A DNA stretch of 64,000 nucleotides from HK-STAS-PATE-36 sp964565615 (GCA_964565615.1 CAZMFO010000001.1:1-64000); one strand, 5' to 3'. Counted from the stretch's first letter, positions 33,131-42,197 are shown. Made by a program: numbers and translations. Notes: generated by a model from the sequence alone, not told the origin.

Positions 33131-34357
33131 ATGGAAGATAAGAACAAAATTGAGAACGGTAATGTTGCAGTACGGCAAAAAATAAAAGACACTAAACCTA
33201 AGTTAGGTTTACCTAGCAAAGGTGGAGTTTTGGCTGTTTTAGTTTTGTTTTTTATTAGCACTAGTTTGGGGTTTGTTGGTGGATATATTGGTGCCAGTAG
33301 GCGGGTAGAAGATAATAATTCCAATGTCAGTATTGAGCAAGGACGACAAGCAGTCCAAGAACAGAGTAATCTAATCAGTAGTTTGGCAAAATCTGTCGGT
33401 CCGAGCGTAGTTTCTATTAGTGTTGTTAGTCAAGATGTACAAAATAGTTTATTTGGGCCACGCGCTATAGAACAGCAGAGTGCTGGAACGGGGTTTATTA
33501 TAAGTGATAGTGGCTATGTAGTAACTAATCGTCATGTATTGCCTAAGGGAGCCTCACAGGTTAGTTTGACTATGTCTGACGGCACGGTACTAGATGATGT
33601 AACCGTGGTGGGGACAACATCCTCTTCTGATTCGTTAGATGTAGGTTTTTTAAAGATAAATGACACGAAGGGCAAGAAGCTAACGGCTGTTAAGTTAGGA
33701 GATTCTAGCAAGGCGCAGGTTGGGGATACTGTCATAGCTATCGGTAATGCTCTTGGGCAGTTTCAGAATACCGTAACATCGGGTATTGTGTCGGGTTACG
33801 GGCGGAATTTACAGGCCTCAGACGGAACAGGAGCAAGTGCCGAGAACTTACAAAATCTGTTTCAAACAGATGCCGCTATCAATCAAGGCAATTCGGGAGG
33901 GCCTTTAGTTAATGCTAACGGCGAGGTTATTGGCATAAACACGGCTGTGGCGGGTGATGGAGCGCAAAACATTGGTTTTGCTATTCCGATAAATGATGCT
34001 AAAGGACTAATTAATGGCGTGTTGACCTCTGGAAAATTGCAAAGACCATATCTTGGAGTCCGTTATGTACAGCTAAATCCTACTGTGGCGTTAGAGCTTA
34101 ATGTTAAAACTGAGCAAGGGGCGTATATTAATGGCTCCGAAGGATCTTCTGGTGTCGTTGCTGGTGGTCCAGCAGAAAGTGCAGGACTAAAAGATAAAGA
34201 CATCATTACTAAAGTAAATGATCAGTCTGTTGATGAAAACAATACGCTTTCGTCGGTAATCGGTAGATTTACTGTTGGCGAAACAGTAACAGTAACCATC
34301 GTACGAGAAAGCAAAGAACAAACTGTTCAAGTAAAACTTGGCGAATTGCCTAACTAG
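33131..34357 (+). CDS. HtrA/Deg-family serine protease
   Basis: The protein has 408 aa. A cytoplasmic N-terminus and a transmembrane helix (about 33-55) are followed by a trypsin-like domain with the triad His (TNRHVL), Asp (SLDVGFLK) and Ser (GNSGGPLV). One C-terminal PDZ domain (about 300-400) follows. It is a surface quality-control protease of the DegP/HtrA class. AGGGAGGTG is a strong ribosome site. The 3' end overlaps convergent prmC by 8 bp. Confidence 0.93.
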   Translation: MEDKNKIENGNVAVRQKIKDTKPKLGLPSKGGVLAVLVLFFISTSLGFVGGYIGASRRVEDNNSNVSIEQGRQAVQEQSNLISSLAKSVGPSVVSISVVSQDVQNSLFGPRAIEQQSAGTGFIISDSGYVVTNRHVLPKGASQVSLTMSDGTVLDDVTVVGTTSSSDSLDVGFLKINDTKGKKLTAVKLGDSSKAQVGDTVIAIGNALGQFQNTVTSGIVSGYGRNLQASDGTGASAENLQNLFQTDAAINQGNSGGPLVNANGEVIGINTAVAGDGAQNIGFAIPINDAKGLINGVLTSGKLQRPYLGVRYVQLNPTVALELNVKTEQGAYINGSEGSSGVVAGGPAESAGLKDKDIITKVNDQSVDENNTLSSVIGRFTVGETVTVTIVRESKEQTVQVKLGELPN

Positions 34358-35153
34358 AAGGTCGTTTGAATACTTGAACCAACCCATCAGAATCTATTAG
34401 TCTAAACCCTATATTATTGGCAAGATCTTCCATCTCTTGATGTTGAAGAGCAAGGCTCTCTGTCAAGACTAGATTGACTGAATTGTTTTTTGATATTTGA
34501 TCCCAAAGCTGTTTGTAGAGTTGCATACCATTATCTTTGGCAAACAATGCAACCGAGGGTTCATATTGCAACTCTGGCTGGACATTTATATCCGTCGGGA
34601 CATAAGGCAAATTTGCTACTATTATGCTTGCGTCTATATCTTTCGGTATTAAATTTGCTTTTATTGTTTGGCAGTCAAGAGAGTACTTTTTTAAATTCTC
34701 AACAGTAACTTTCAAAGCTTTGGCACTAACATCTGACAAAATAACTGTGTTTGAAGGGGACTCAAGTTTAATGGTTATGCCTAATATCCCAGAACCGCAA
34801 CCCACATCAATAATGGTTTGGTTTTGGGGGTTGAGTTTTTTAAAGAGATCAATAAAACTCTCTGATTCGGGGCGAGGAACCAGTGTGTTTGCTGTAACTA
34901 AAAATGGTCGTCCATAGAACTCTTTTTGTTCAATAATATATGCAAGCGGTTCGCGCGACAGTCGACGACGAAGTAGTTTGTTAAGCAGGGTAGTCTGTCG
35001 GCGCGAAAGTTGCCTATTGAGATTGGCAAGAATATGGGCTTTTTCGAGCAACAAGATATATTCAACCAGAACTAAGCTGTCTAAATTGTAGGAGGCAACA
35101 CCAGCTTTTGCTAGCTGATGGCGAGATCTTTTTAACCAATTGCCTATTTGCAT
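34350..35153 (-). CDS. prmC: Release-factor glutamine methyltransferase
   Basis: The protein has 267 aa. The N-terminal helical domain is followed by the SAM-binding motif IIDVGCGSGILGI and the catalytic NLPYVP (NPPY type). It methylates the Gln of the GGQ motif in RF1/RF2, both encoded in this window. ATG 35153 is favoured: reverse-strand TATACT (35169-35164) lies 10 nt upstream. Usually beside prfA; here a + strand gene separates them. Confidence 0.93.
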   Translation of the reverse strand: MQIGNWLKRSRHQLAKAGVASYNLDSLVLVEYILLLEKAHILANLNRQLSRRQTTLLNKLLRRRLSREPLAYIIEQKEFYGRPFLVTANTLVPRPESESFIDLFKKLNPQNQTIIDVGCGSGILGITIKLESPSNTVILSDVSAKALKVTVENLKKYSLDCQTIKANLIPKDIDASIIVANLPYVPTDINVQPELQYEPSVALFAKDNGMQLYKQLWDQISKNNSVNLVLTESLALQHQEMEDLANNIGFRLIDSDGLVQVFKRPSS

Positions 35154-35206
35154 ACTGGATAATAGTATACAGTCCATTGCGACTTAACACATATAATTGT
35201 GTAATA

Positions 35207-35235
35207 TTGAGAAAACATAATAAATTTGTTAAAAT
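35207..35235 (+). promoter_or_regulatory. Promoter of the DUF1704-like gene, leaderless type
   Basis: TTGAGA (35207-35212), 17-bp spacer, TAAAAT (35230-35235), 6 nt to ATG 35242. Confidence 0.65.
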
Positions 35236-35241
35236 GAACCA

Positions 35242-36708
35242 ATGATTGATAAGCTAGCCGTTACTTCGCCTAACCCAGAAATTATTCGTAATCCAGAAAG
35301 CTCAATGGGTCTTCAGACCTACGAGTATCTTGCTGGTGGAGGGGAGCGAACTGATAGAATAGAAGAGTTTCTTGCTGGTAAAGTCGCTGGGCTTAATCTT
35401 GATTATCCAAGGCTAGAATTAGCAGAGATTGATGAGCATATTTCAAATTTGTCTAGTTTGGTGCCAAAGGAATATGCAGGATCTGCATCTGCTGAGTTTA
35501 GGTTGGCCGAAGCATATTTTTTAAAAGCCTGTCAGCAGATAAAGGTTTTGGGTAATCCATCACAGCCAATCGTTGATCAGTTTCAAGAAATTAACGAATC
35601 AATTTATGGTCGACCAGATGAAGCTGTTGTTGATCAAATGTTGGCTGGTTTATGGGCGCAATTAGAGGCAAAAAAAGGTGGAATAGCAGACGATCTAATC
35701 GCTAAACTAGAGAGTGGCTGGACATTTACTGCACAGGATGGGTCAGAGGTTGCGATCCCCGCTTTGCCAAAACCAAGTGAATCAAGCCCAGAACCCTTGC
35801 CGACTTTAACCGAAGAAGCTAAGCAATGGATATTTGACCTGTTAACTACCGAGTATGCACCAGTTAGGGAGGTGTTTGAAGAATATTATCATCAACAAGT
35901 AGAGTCGCGAGATGACCCATCTCTTACCCCGGCTGACATAGTTGCTATGTTTAATAAAGGTGTAGAGGTTATGAATCTACAAAATGTTGCAATCTTAGAA
36001 GACGAGAATGCTACCGCATTAAGTTGGTCATCTATAGATAGCGCAGTTGTTGTGGGTATGAAGCGTAATCCGCTGTCTAGCATTGATGAGGCTTTGGGTG
36101 TTTTTGTTCACGAAGTTGGTGTTCATGGCAGACGGTATGCTAGCGGAAAAGACCTAGGAGATAGCTCCTTGACCAATGGCTTATTTACCGAAGCGGATGA
36201 GGGAGAAGTGCCAGATTATTTAACATTTGAGGAAGGCTTAGCCGGAACTTTACAAAAAATAATGCAGGGCGACGAAGAGAAATGGGGGTTAGCTAGCACA
36301 GCGTTGTATCTAAATGTTGCTTTTGCTCATATGGGTTGGACTCCTCGGCAAGTTCAAGAAGTTATGACGCAGGTAAGGGTTGTGTTGGGGTTGTCGCCCG
36401 AAGACCAGCAAATTCCTGATAGCTTGGTGGCAAAATCAAGTAAAACAACAGCCACAGGAGCAGTGCGTATTTTTAGGGGTACACCCACATCTAGAGAACT
36501 CAAAACGACAGAAGGCGTAACTTTGCATTATGCTAAGGATTTAGCCTATGCTTCTGGCAAAATAAAGGCAATACCACTATTAAATAAAATTGCTTCATTA
36601 CCTGAACCTGATAGGTCGGATTTATGGAATAGTTTATTCTTGGGTAAATATGACCCTACTAACCGTCGCCATAAAGACTACGCCTTACGAGTAGCAGGCA
36701 AAGTATGA
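35242..36708 (+). CDS. DUF1704-like (HExxxH) metallopeptidase-type protein
   Basis: The protein has 488 aa with no signal peptide. VHEVGVHGRRYASG (about 290-303) gives an HExxxH motif, and TFEEGLAGTLQ (about 332-342) a downstream EEGLA. This pair is the signature of the DUF1704/QEGLA family, whose animal member MATCAP is a tubulin tyrosine carboxypeptidase; bacterial substrates are unknown. The N-terminal ~200 residues are helical and not recognised. Monocistronic, leaderless promoter, convergent with prfA. Confidence 0.75.
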   Translation: MIDKLAVTSPNPEIIRNPESSMGLQTYEYLAGGGERTDRIEEFLAGKVAGLNLDYPRLELAEIDEHISNLSSLVPKEYAGSASAEFRLAEAYFLKACQQIKVLGNPSQPIVDQFQEINESIYGRPDEAVVDQMLAGLWAQLEAKKGGIADDLIAKLESGWTFTAQDGSEVAIPALPKPSESSPEPLPTLTEEAKQWIFDLLTTEYAPVREVFEEYYHQQVESRDDPSLTPADIVAMFNKGVEVMNLQNVAILEDENATALSWSSIDSAVVVGMKRNPLSSIDEALGVFVHEVGVHGRRYASGKDLGDSSLTNGLFTEADEGEVPDYLTFEEGLAGTLQKIMQGDEEKWGLASTALYLNVAFAHMGWTPRQVQEVMTQVRVVLGLSPEDQQIPDSLVAKSSKTTATGAVRIFRGTPTSRELKTTEGVTLHYAKDLAYASGKIKAIPLLNKIASLPEPDRSDLWNSLFLGKYDPTNRRHKDYALRVAGKV

Positions 36709-36722
36709 GTGATAGAAAATTA

Positions 36723-37775
36723 TTATTCTTGATCTAACAAATCGTGTTCGGCTTTTTGTAGTTGTTCAAAGATGTCATCAATATTGCCATCAAGAGCACT
36801 AGGTAGGTTACTGCGAGAGTAGCCAATACGATGATCGGTTATTCTGTCTTGTGGGAAGTTGTAAGTGCGAATTTTTTCGCTACGATCTCCAGAGCCAATG
36901 AGTTTTCTGCGGGCGTTAGATAGTTGTTTTTGTTCTTCCTCTATTTTTTGTTGAAGCAGTCGTGAACGCAAGACTCCTAAAGCCTTATCTTTATTTTTTA
37001 TTTGAGATTTCTCATCTTGGCAGGTAACTACTAGGCCCGTGGGGAGGTGAGTTATCCTGACGGCCGAATCGGTAGTGTTGACTGATTGACCACCGTGACC
37101 ACTTGACCGGTAAACATCAATCCTAAGATCCGAAGGTTTAATTTCTATATCACTTTCTTCCGCTTCCGGTAAAACAGCAACGGTAGCTGTTGAGGTATGA
37201 ACGCGTCCTTGACTTTCGGTAACAGGAATTCTTTGAACACGATGTACGCCTGCTTCAAACTTAAAGTTTTTATAGGCATCTTGTCCGTGTATAGCTACAG
37301 TTATCTCTTTAAAACCTCCAGCCTCACTAGGGCTTTCGTTTATAAGCTCTAATTTATAACCATGATTTTCTGCCCATCGGGCGTACATTCTGTATAAGTC
37401 ACCAGTAAAAAGCGAGGCTTCATCCCCACCCGCTGCCGAGCGGATTTCTAAAATCGCATCGCGCTCGTTATTGGGGTCTTTGGGGAGCAGAGCATCACTT
37501 AGTTTAGCCTGATTACTGATGATTAGCTTCTCTGTTTCCTGAAGTTCTTCTTTGGCAAGTTCTGCCAGATCACCGCCACTAGTTATGATATCTAGGGCAT
37601 CATTTTTGATGTTTTCTAGACGATGCAATTCATCAAAAAGACTAACAATTGATTCTAGCTCGCTTTGTCGGCGGGCTATTTTAGGGTATTTTGGATCATT
37701 AAAAATGCTAGGAACCTCAAGCTGTTTGTTGAGATTGGCTAGTTCATCACGCAAGGACTGTTCTTTATTGTTCAT
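36723..37775 (-). CDS. prfA: Peptide chain release factor 1
   Basis: The protein has 350 aa and recognises UAA/UAG. The PxT codon-recognition tripeptide is in RIPVTESQGRVHTS; the catalytic GGQ is in SSGHGGQSVNTTDSAVR. It follows rpmE2 on the minus strand, with its own promoter at 37786-37814. Confidence 0.97.
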   Translation of the reverse strand: MNNKEQSLRDELANLNKQLEVPSIFNDPKYPKIARRQSELESIVSLFDELHRLENIKNDALDIITSGGDLAELAKEELQETEKLIISNQAKLSDALLPKDPNNERDAILEIRSAAGGDEASLFTGDLYRMYARWAENHGYKLELINESPSEAGGFKEITVAIHGQDAYKNFKFEAGVHRVQRIPVTESQGRVHTSTATVAVLPEAEESDIEIKPSDLRIDVYRSSGHGGQSVNTTDSAVRITHLPTGLVVTCQDEKSQIKNKDKALGVLRSRLLQQKIEEEQKQLSNARRKLIGSGDRSEKIRTYNFPQDRITDHRIGYSRSNLPSALDGNIDDIFEQLQKAEHDLLDQE

Positions 37776-37785
37776 AAGCTATTTT

Positions 37786-37814
37786 AGTATAACTAAACTT
37801 TAGTTTTGGCACAA
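37786..37814 (-). promoter_or_regulatory. prfA promoter with a dyad in its spacer
   Basis: On the reverse strand: TTGTGC (37814-37809), 17-bp spacer, TATACT (37791-37786), 10 nt to ATG. An AACTAAA/TTTAGTT dyad (37791-37805) lies between -35 and -10, a possible operator. Confidence 0.6.
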
Positions 37815-37851
37815 AAAGTAGTCGTAGACAGTAGTTACGAGAGGGGATTTA

Positions 37852-38193
37852 TTATTTAGTAGTTGCCTGTTTTTTGGATTTTTCTTCTTTGGCTTGTTTT
37901 TGGGCAATTTTATTTTGGGCTGATTTTACGCGAGCCTCTTGAGCTTTCTGGGCCACTTTACGGCGTGCCTCAAATTTGTCAACACGACCTTCTATATCAA
38001 GGAGTTTCTCTTGACCGGTATAAAATGGGTGGGATGAGCTAGAGATATGTACTTTAACCAAAGGATATTCAACGCCATCAATCTTGATGGTATCGTCTGT
38101 TGCTACAGTCGAGCGAGTCAAAAATGTAGTGTTGTCGTTGAGATCTTGGAACACAACCAATCTATAGTCTTTAGGATGCAAATCTTTTTTCAT
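37852..38193 (-). CDS. rpmE2: 50S ribosomal protein L31 type B
   Basis: The protein has 113 aa. MKKDLHP.DYR.VVF.D...FLTRST and SSSHPFYTGQEKLLDIEGRVDKFEARR are L31 signatures. No cysteines, hence the zinc-independent type B. A ~35-residue Lys/Ala/Gln-rich C-terminal tail extends beyond the usual length. Confidence 0.94.
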   Translation of the reverse strand: MKKDLHPKDYRLVVFQDLNDNTTFLTRSTVATDDTIKIDGVEYPLVKVHISSSSHPFYTGQEKLLDIEGRVDKFEARRKVAQKAQEARVKSAQNKIAQKQAKEEKSKKQATTK

Positions 38194-38203
38194 ACAGACT
38201 GTT

Positions 38204-38232
38204 AGTATAGCCTAACAGATTAAATAGGTCAA
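38204..38232 (-). promoter_or_regulatory. rpmE2 promoter with inverted repeat over the -10
   Basis: On the reverse strand: TTGACC (38232-38227), 17-bp spacer, TATACT (38209-38204), 10 nt to ATG. CTGTTAG/CTAACAG (38199-38205 and 38212-38218) is a perfect 7-bp dyad centred on the -10, a plausible repressor site. Cys-less L31 genes are often zinc-regulated elsewhere; the site does not match a Zur box I know. Confidence 0.65.
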
Positions 38233-38238
38233 TAGATA

Positions 38239-38370
38239 TTGCATAAATGTAAGAATTTGCTACAATAATGTTTACAATAAATTAAACAGGAGAGCTAACA
38301 ATCCTTCCCGGTCAAGTCTATGTAAGATTGATATGGGTCGTGGCTCTACCGAAGATGAAAGGATTTATCA
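38239..38370 (+). promoter_or_regulatory. rpsB promoter and structured leader
   Basis: TTGCAT (38239-38244), 16-bp spacer, TACAAT (38261-38266), then a ~98-nt leader. AATCCTT (38300-38306) can pair with AAGGATT (38359-38365), which contains the ribosome site, enclosing an inner CGGT/ACCG stem. This may be an S2 autoregulatory element, a role known for rpsB leaders elsewhere. Confidence 0.55.
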
Positions 38371-39087
38371 ATGGCAACAGTAGATGTTGATATCAAAAAA
38401 TTGCTTGAGGCGGGAGCTCACTTTGGACACAAGACTAGTCGATGGCATCCCAAAATGGCACCGTATATCCACTCCAAGCGAGAGGGCACATACATTATAG
38501 ATCTGACAAAAACCGTTATAGCTTTGGAGTCAGCGACTGCCTTTTTAGAAAAAACCGTAGCTTCTGGTAAACAGGTCTTAATTGTTGGCACAAAGCGCCA
38601 AGCACGAGAAATTGTTAAAAAACTAGCCGAAGAAACTAAGATGCCCTATGTTTCGGAGCGTTGGCTGGGGGGTATGCTAACTAACCAAAATACAATTGGT
38701 GGTCGAGTTAAGTATTTGAAGGATCTAGAGCTTAAAATGGAATCTGGCCAACTGGCCTCAAAGTACAATAAGCTGGAGCTTCAACGCTATCAAGAAGAAA
38801 TTGACAGTATGAATCATCTCTATGGAGGGATAAAAAATATGTCAATTAGACCCGGTGCTGTAGTGGTGTTTGATGTAATCAACGACCACAATGCCGTTAA
38901 GGAATCTATTAAACTTGGCATACCAGTTATTGGATTGACAGATACAAATGCCGATCCTACCGACATAACTTATCCGGTTCCAGCAAACGACGATGCTATA
39001 AAGACATTACAACTAATTGCTGATTATTTTAAACTGGCAATTGAGGCAGGTAAAGCAAAAACAAAACAAGCTACAGATAAGAATTAA
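38371..39087 (+). CDS. rpsB: 30S ribosomal protein S2
   Basis: The protein has 238 aa. LLEAGAHFGHKTSRWHPKMAPYI at the start, FVGTK-like LIVGTKRQAR, ERWLGGMLTNQ.TI, and the C-terminal PVIGLTDTNADP. First gene of rpsB-tsf-frr. Confidence 0.97.
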   Translation: MATVDVDIKKLLEAGAHFGHKTSRWHPKMAPYIHSKREGTYIIDLTKTVIALESATAFLEKTVASGKQVLIVGTKRQAREIVKKLAEETKMPYVSERWLGGMLTNQNTIGGRVKYLKDLELKMESGQLASKYNKLELQRYQEEIDSMNHLYGGIKNMSIRPGAVVVFDVINDHNAVKESIKLGIPVIGLTDTNADPTDITYPVPANDDAIKTLQLIADYFKLAIEAGKAKTKQATDKN

Positions 39088-39105
39088 TAAGTAGAGGAGT
39101 ATAAA

Positions 39106-39705
39106 ATGGTAGATATCTCAATAGAAGACATTAAGCGTTTGCGAGGACTAACAGGTGTTGGCATTACTGATGCAAAAAAAGCTTTAGTAGAGTCGCAGGG
39201 CAACTTTGATAAAGCACTTGAAGCAATGCGCAAGAAAGGCTTAACTAAAGCCGAAAAACGAGGTGAACGAGAGGCCCGTGCGGGTGTTATCGGAACATAC
39301 AACCATGATAATCGTATCGGTGTTCTAGTAGAGGTAAATTGCGAAACCGATTTTGTTGCTCGGAACGAGATTTTTACAGAACTTGTTAAAGATATTAGTA
39401 TGCATATTGCCGCTAGTGCACCACAGTATATTAGTGAGCAAGATGTCCCAACAGAGGAACAAGAAAAAATTAAGTTAGAGCTTAGCGAAAAAGCAAGGGC
39501 GGAGGGTAAGCCAGAGCAGATGCTGGATAAAATTGTTGAAGGTATGCTTAAAAAGCATTTTGCCGAGCGTTGTCTGATGGATCAGCCATTTGTAAAAAAT
39601 CCCGATCAAACAGTTCAAGATTTAGTTAAGGAGCATATTGCTAAATTGGGGGAGAATATAGTCGTTCGCCGTATTTGTAGGTTTCAGCTTGGTGAAGTAG
39701 AATAA
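39106..39705 (+). CDS. tsf: Elongation factor Ts
   Basis: The protein has 199 aa. UBA-like N-terminus (IKRLRGLTGVGITDAKKAL), then the EF-Tu-contacting Thr-Asp-Phe-Val (NCETDFVAR). It exchanges GDP on EF-Tu. Short form with a single core subdomain. AGAGGAG ribosome site. Confidence 0.96.
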   Translation: MVDISIEDIKRLRGLTGVGITDAKKALVESQGNFDKALEAMRKKGLTKAEKRGEREARAGVIGTYNHDNRIGVLVEVNCETDFVARNEIFTELVKDISMHIAASAPQYISEQDVPTEEQEKIKLELSEKARAEGKPEQMLDKIVEGMLKKHFAERCLMDQPFVKNPDQTVQDLVKEHIAKLGENIVVRRICRFQLGEVE

Positions 39706-39712
39706 TTCTTTG

Positions 39713-39741
39713 TTACAAATCATCGCGATGTCTGATACAAT
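39713..39741 (+). promoter_or_regulatory. Promoter of frr
   Basis: TTACAA (39713-39718), 17-bp spacer, TACAAT (39736-39741); leader ~20 nt with GGGAG before ATG 39769. Confidence 0.65.
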
Positions 39742-39768
39742 ATCTGTTAAATAACAGGGAGTATTTGT

Positions 39769-40332
39769 ATGGAAGTAGCACAGATAGTTAGTCAAACGCA
39801 AAACAAGCTTACTGTGGCGATAGAAAGACTTAAAACGGAGTTATCAAAAATGCGAACCGGCCGAGCAAACTCGGCGATGTTGGACGGTGTAATGGTGGAG
39901 GCCTATGGTTCACCAATGCCCTTAAATCAGTTAGCAAACATAACAGCACCAGAAGTTCAGCTACTGCAGATTACTCCCTTTGATCCAAATAACCTACAAG
40001 CTATTAGCACAGCAATAAGAGAGAACCAGTCTTTAGGGCTAAATCCTAGTGATGATGGCAGGGTAGTGCGGGTTCCGATCCCCCCATTAACAGAGGAGCG
40101 TCGCCGTGAAATTACCAAGCAAGTTAGCGCCAAGCTAGAAGAAGCGATGATAGTAACTAGGGGAATTCGCCATGAGGCCATTGACGCAATTGAGCAAGCT
40201 AAAAAGAGTAAAGAAATAGGTGAGGATGAAGCCAAGCGATTTGTTTTGCAGGTGGAAGAGGCTATGGCTCGAACAAAAGCTCAGGCAGAATCAATAGAGA
40301 AAGAAAAAATTCAAGAAGTAATGACTGTATAA
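39769..40332 (+). CDS. frr: Ribosome recycling factor
   Basis: The protein has 187 aa. The three-helix bundle with MRTGRANSAMLDGV, the PMPLNQLANITAPE hairpin and PPLTEERRREITKQV. It splits post-termination ribosomes with EF-G. pyrH, usually between tsf and frr, is absent here. Confidence 0.97.
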   Translation: MEVAQIVSQTQNKLTVAIERLKTELSKMRTGRANSAMLDGVMVEAYGSPMPLNQLANITAPEVQLLQITPFDPNNLQAISTAIRENQSLGLNPSDDGRVVRVPIPPLTEERRREITKQVSAKLEEAMIVTRGIRHEAIDAIEQAKKSKEIGEDEAKRFVLQVEEAMARTKAQAESIEKEKIQEVMTV

Positions 40333-40373
40333 GTCTGGTTTAGGATGGTTCTTTTAGAGTATAATATAGGCTA

Positions 40374-41072
40374 ATGGTTAAGCAAGAGTTATTAGTTCCC
40401 GAACATATCGGTATTATCCTTGATGGCAATCGTAGGTGGGCAAAGAATCGTGGATTGCCAACCCTTGAAGGTCATAGGCAAGGGTCAGAAGTGTTTAAAG
40501 AGGTAGCACTATCGGCATTTAATAATGGAGTAAAATATCTTAGTGCTTATGTATTCTCTACGGAAAACTGGACTCGCACCAAAGAAGAAGTTTCTTACTT
40601 AATGCAATTAATTACAAAAGCTGTAGAAAAATATCTGGATGATTTTCATCAATATAATATAAAGATTCAAATTATCGGGCGGACCGATAGATTAAGCAAA
40701 AAAGTTCTGCAGGCAATTGATAAAACAGAGACTACGACAAAACATAATACAGGAGGGACTCTAATTATTTGTTTAGATTACGGTGGTCAGCAAGAAATAA
40801 TTGACGCCACAAGACAGATAATAGATAGTAAAGTCCAAAGTCAAGCGGTTTCTAAGGAAATAATTGAGCAAAATTTGTATGCTCCAGAAGTTCCGGCAGT
40901 AGATTTGTTGATTAGAACTTCTGGAGAGAAAAGGATCAGTGGGTTTATGTTGTGGAGATCCGCTTATGCTGAATTGTATTTTTCTGATAAGCTATGGCCA
41001 GACTACACAGCAGATGATCTAAACGAGGCGATAGTAGAATATAGTAAACGACAAAGGAGGTTCGGAAGTTAG
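40374..41072 (+). CDS. uppS: Undecaprenyl diphosphate synthase
   Basis: The 232-aa cis-prenyltransferase makes the lipid carrier for wall precursors. The catalytic Asp is in GIILDGNRRWAKNRG; FSTENW and the C-terminal RTSGEKRISGFMLWRSAYAELYF complete the active site. TATAAT (40360-40365) lies 8 nt before the ATG. cdsA and dxr, its common neighbours, are missing. Confidence 0.96.
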   Translation: MVKQELLVPEHIGIILDGNRRWAKNRGLPTLEGHRQGSEVFKEVALSAFNNGVKYLSAYVFSTENWTRTKEEVSYLMQLITKAVEKYLDDFHQYNIKIQIIGRTDRLSKKVLQAIDKTETTTKHNTGGTLIICLDYGGQQEIIDATRQIIDSKVQSQAVSKEIIEQNLYAPEVPAVDLLIRTSGEKRISGFMLWRSAYAELYFSDKLWPDYTADDLNEAIVEYSKRQRRFGS

Positions 41073-42197
41073 ATGTCATTGTTTTTGATATTTGTTGGAT
41101 TTGTATTATTTGTGATGTTGGTAGTTGTTCACGAATTTGGGCATTTTATTATGGCGAGGCGCAATAATGTAGATGTTGAGGAGTTTGGCATTGGTTTTCC
41201 GCCCCGAATGTGGGGCAAGAAACTCAAAGGGGGTATGTGGTTTACCGTTAATTGGCTTCCTTTGGGAGGGTTTGTTCGGCTCAAAGGCGAACATGATGAC
41301 GATAAAGAAAAGGGTAGTTATGGTGCAGCAAGTTTATGGGCAAAAACTAAGATAATCGGGGCAGGGGTGGCGATGAATCTGTTTGTTGCAGTCCTGATGT
41401 TTACCCTCCTGGCGTTATTCGGAATACCAAAACTGATTGATGATCAGTTTACAGTAGCTAGTGATACAAAAATTGTTAAAAATGAAGTGTTGGTTGGGGT
41501 GGTTGAAGATGATTCGCCGGGTTCAAAAGCAGGGCTTATACAGCGCGATCGGCTTGTCTCAATTAGTAACGCACAGCTGTCTAAAGATGTAGTTAGCGCC
41601 TCTACTCTACCCGATATAACTAAAGAGTTCGCCGGCGAAACAGTAAAAATATCGTACATTAGGGATGGACAAACTAAAACAGCAGAGGTGAGGTTACGAT
41701 CTGTTGAAGAGGTAGAATCCAGTAAAAAAACGGATAATCCAAAAGGATATTTAGGTATTGTTCCGGCAGAGTTTACACTACAGAGATCTACATGGTCGGC
41801 ACCAATTGTCGGAGTTGGGGTTACGAAACAATTTACGGAGCTCACTTTAAAAGGGTTGGGTTCTATAGTCGTGGGGTTGTTTAGAGGAGACACTAAAGAA
41901 GCGACAAGTCAGGTTTCGGGGCCAATTGGAGTGTTTGTTTTGATAAAGGAGGGTAGTAAATTGGGTATTCAATTTATTTTGATGATTATTGCAGTGATAT
42001 CATTAACCTTAGCCATAATGAATGTTTTGCCAATTCCGGCTCTTGATGGTGGACGATTATTTGTAACCTATCTGTATAGAGTGCTACGCAAACCCCTAAC
42101 AGCTAAGGCAGAAGATGCCATTCATGGTACCGGTTTTGCTTTGTTGATGATACTTTTTGTCTTAATCTCGGTAGTTGATATTAAGAGATTCTTCTAA
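41073..42197 (+). CDS. rseP: Site-2 protease RseP (M50 family)
   Basis: The protein has 374 aa. HEFGH zinc motif in the first transmembrane helix (VVHEFGHFIMARR), a periplasmic PDZ domain (about 130-215: GVVEDDSPGSKAGL), and the third zinc ligand in PIPALDGGRLF. It cleaves transmembrane anti-sigma factors or signal peptides. ATG directly follows the uppS stop codon. Confidence 0.94.
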   Translation: MSLFLIFVGFVLFVMLVVVHEFGHFIMARRNNVDVEEFGIGFPPRMWGKKLKGGMWFTVNWLPLGGFVRLKGEHDDDKEKGSYGAASLWAKTKIIGAGVAMNLFVAVLMFTLLALFGIPKLIDDQFTVASDTKIVKNEVLVGVVEDDSPGSKAGLIQRDRLVSISNAQLSKDVVSASTLPDITKEFAGETVKISYIRDGQTKTAEVRLRSVEEVESSKKTDNPKGYLGIVPAEFTLQRSTWSAPIVGVGVTKQFTELTLKGLGSIVVGLFRGDTKEATSQVSGPIGVFVLIKEGSKLGIQFILMIIAVISLTLAIMNVLPIPALDGGRLFVTYLYRVLRKPLTAKAEDAIHGTGFALLMILFVLISVVDIKRFF

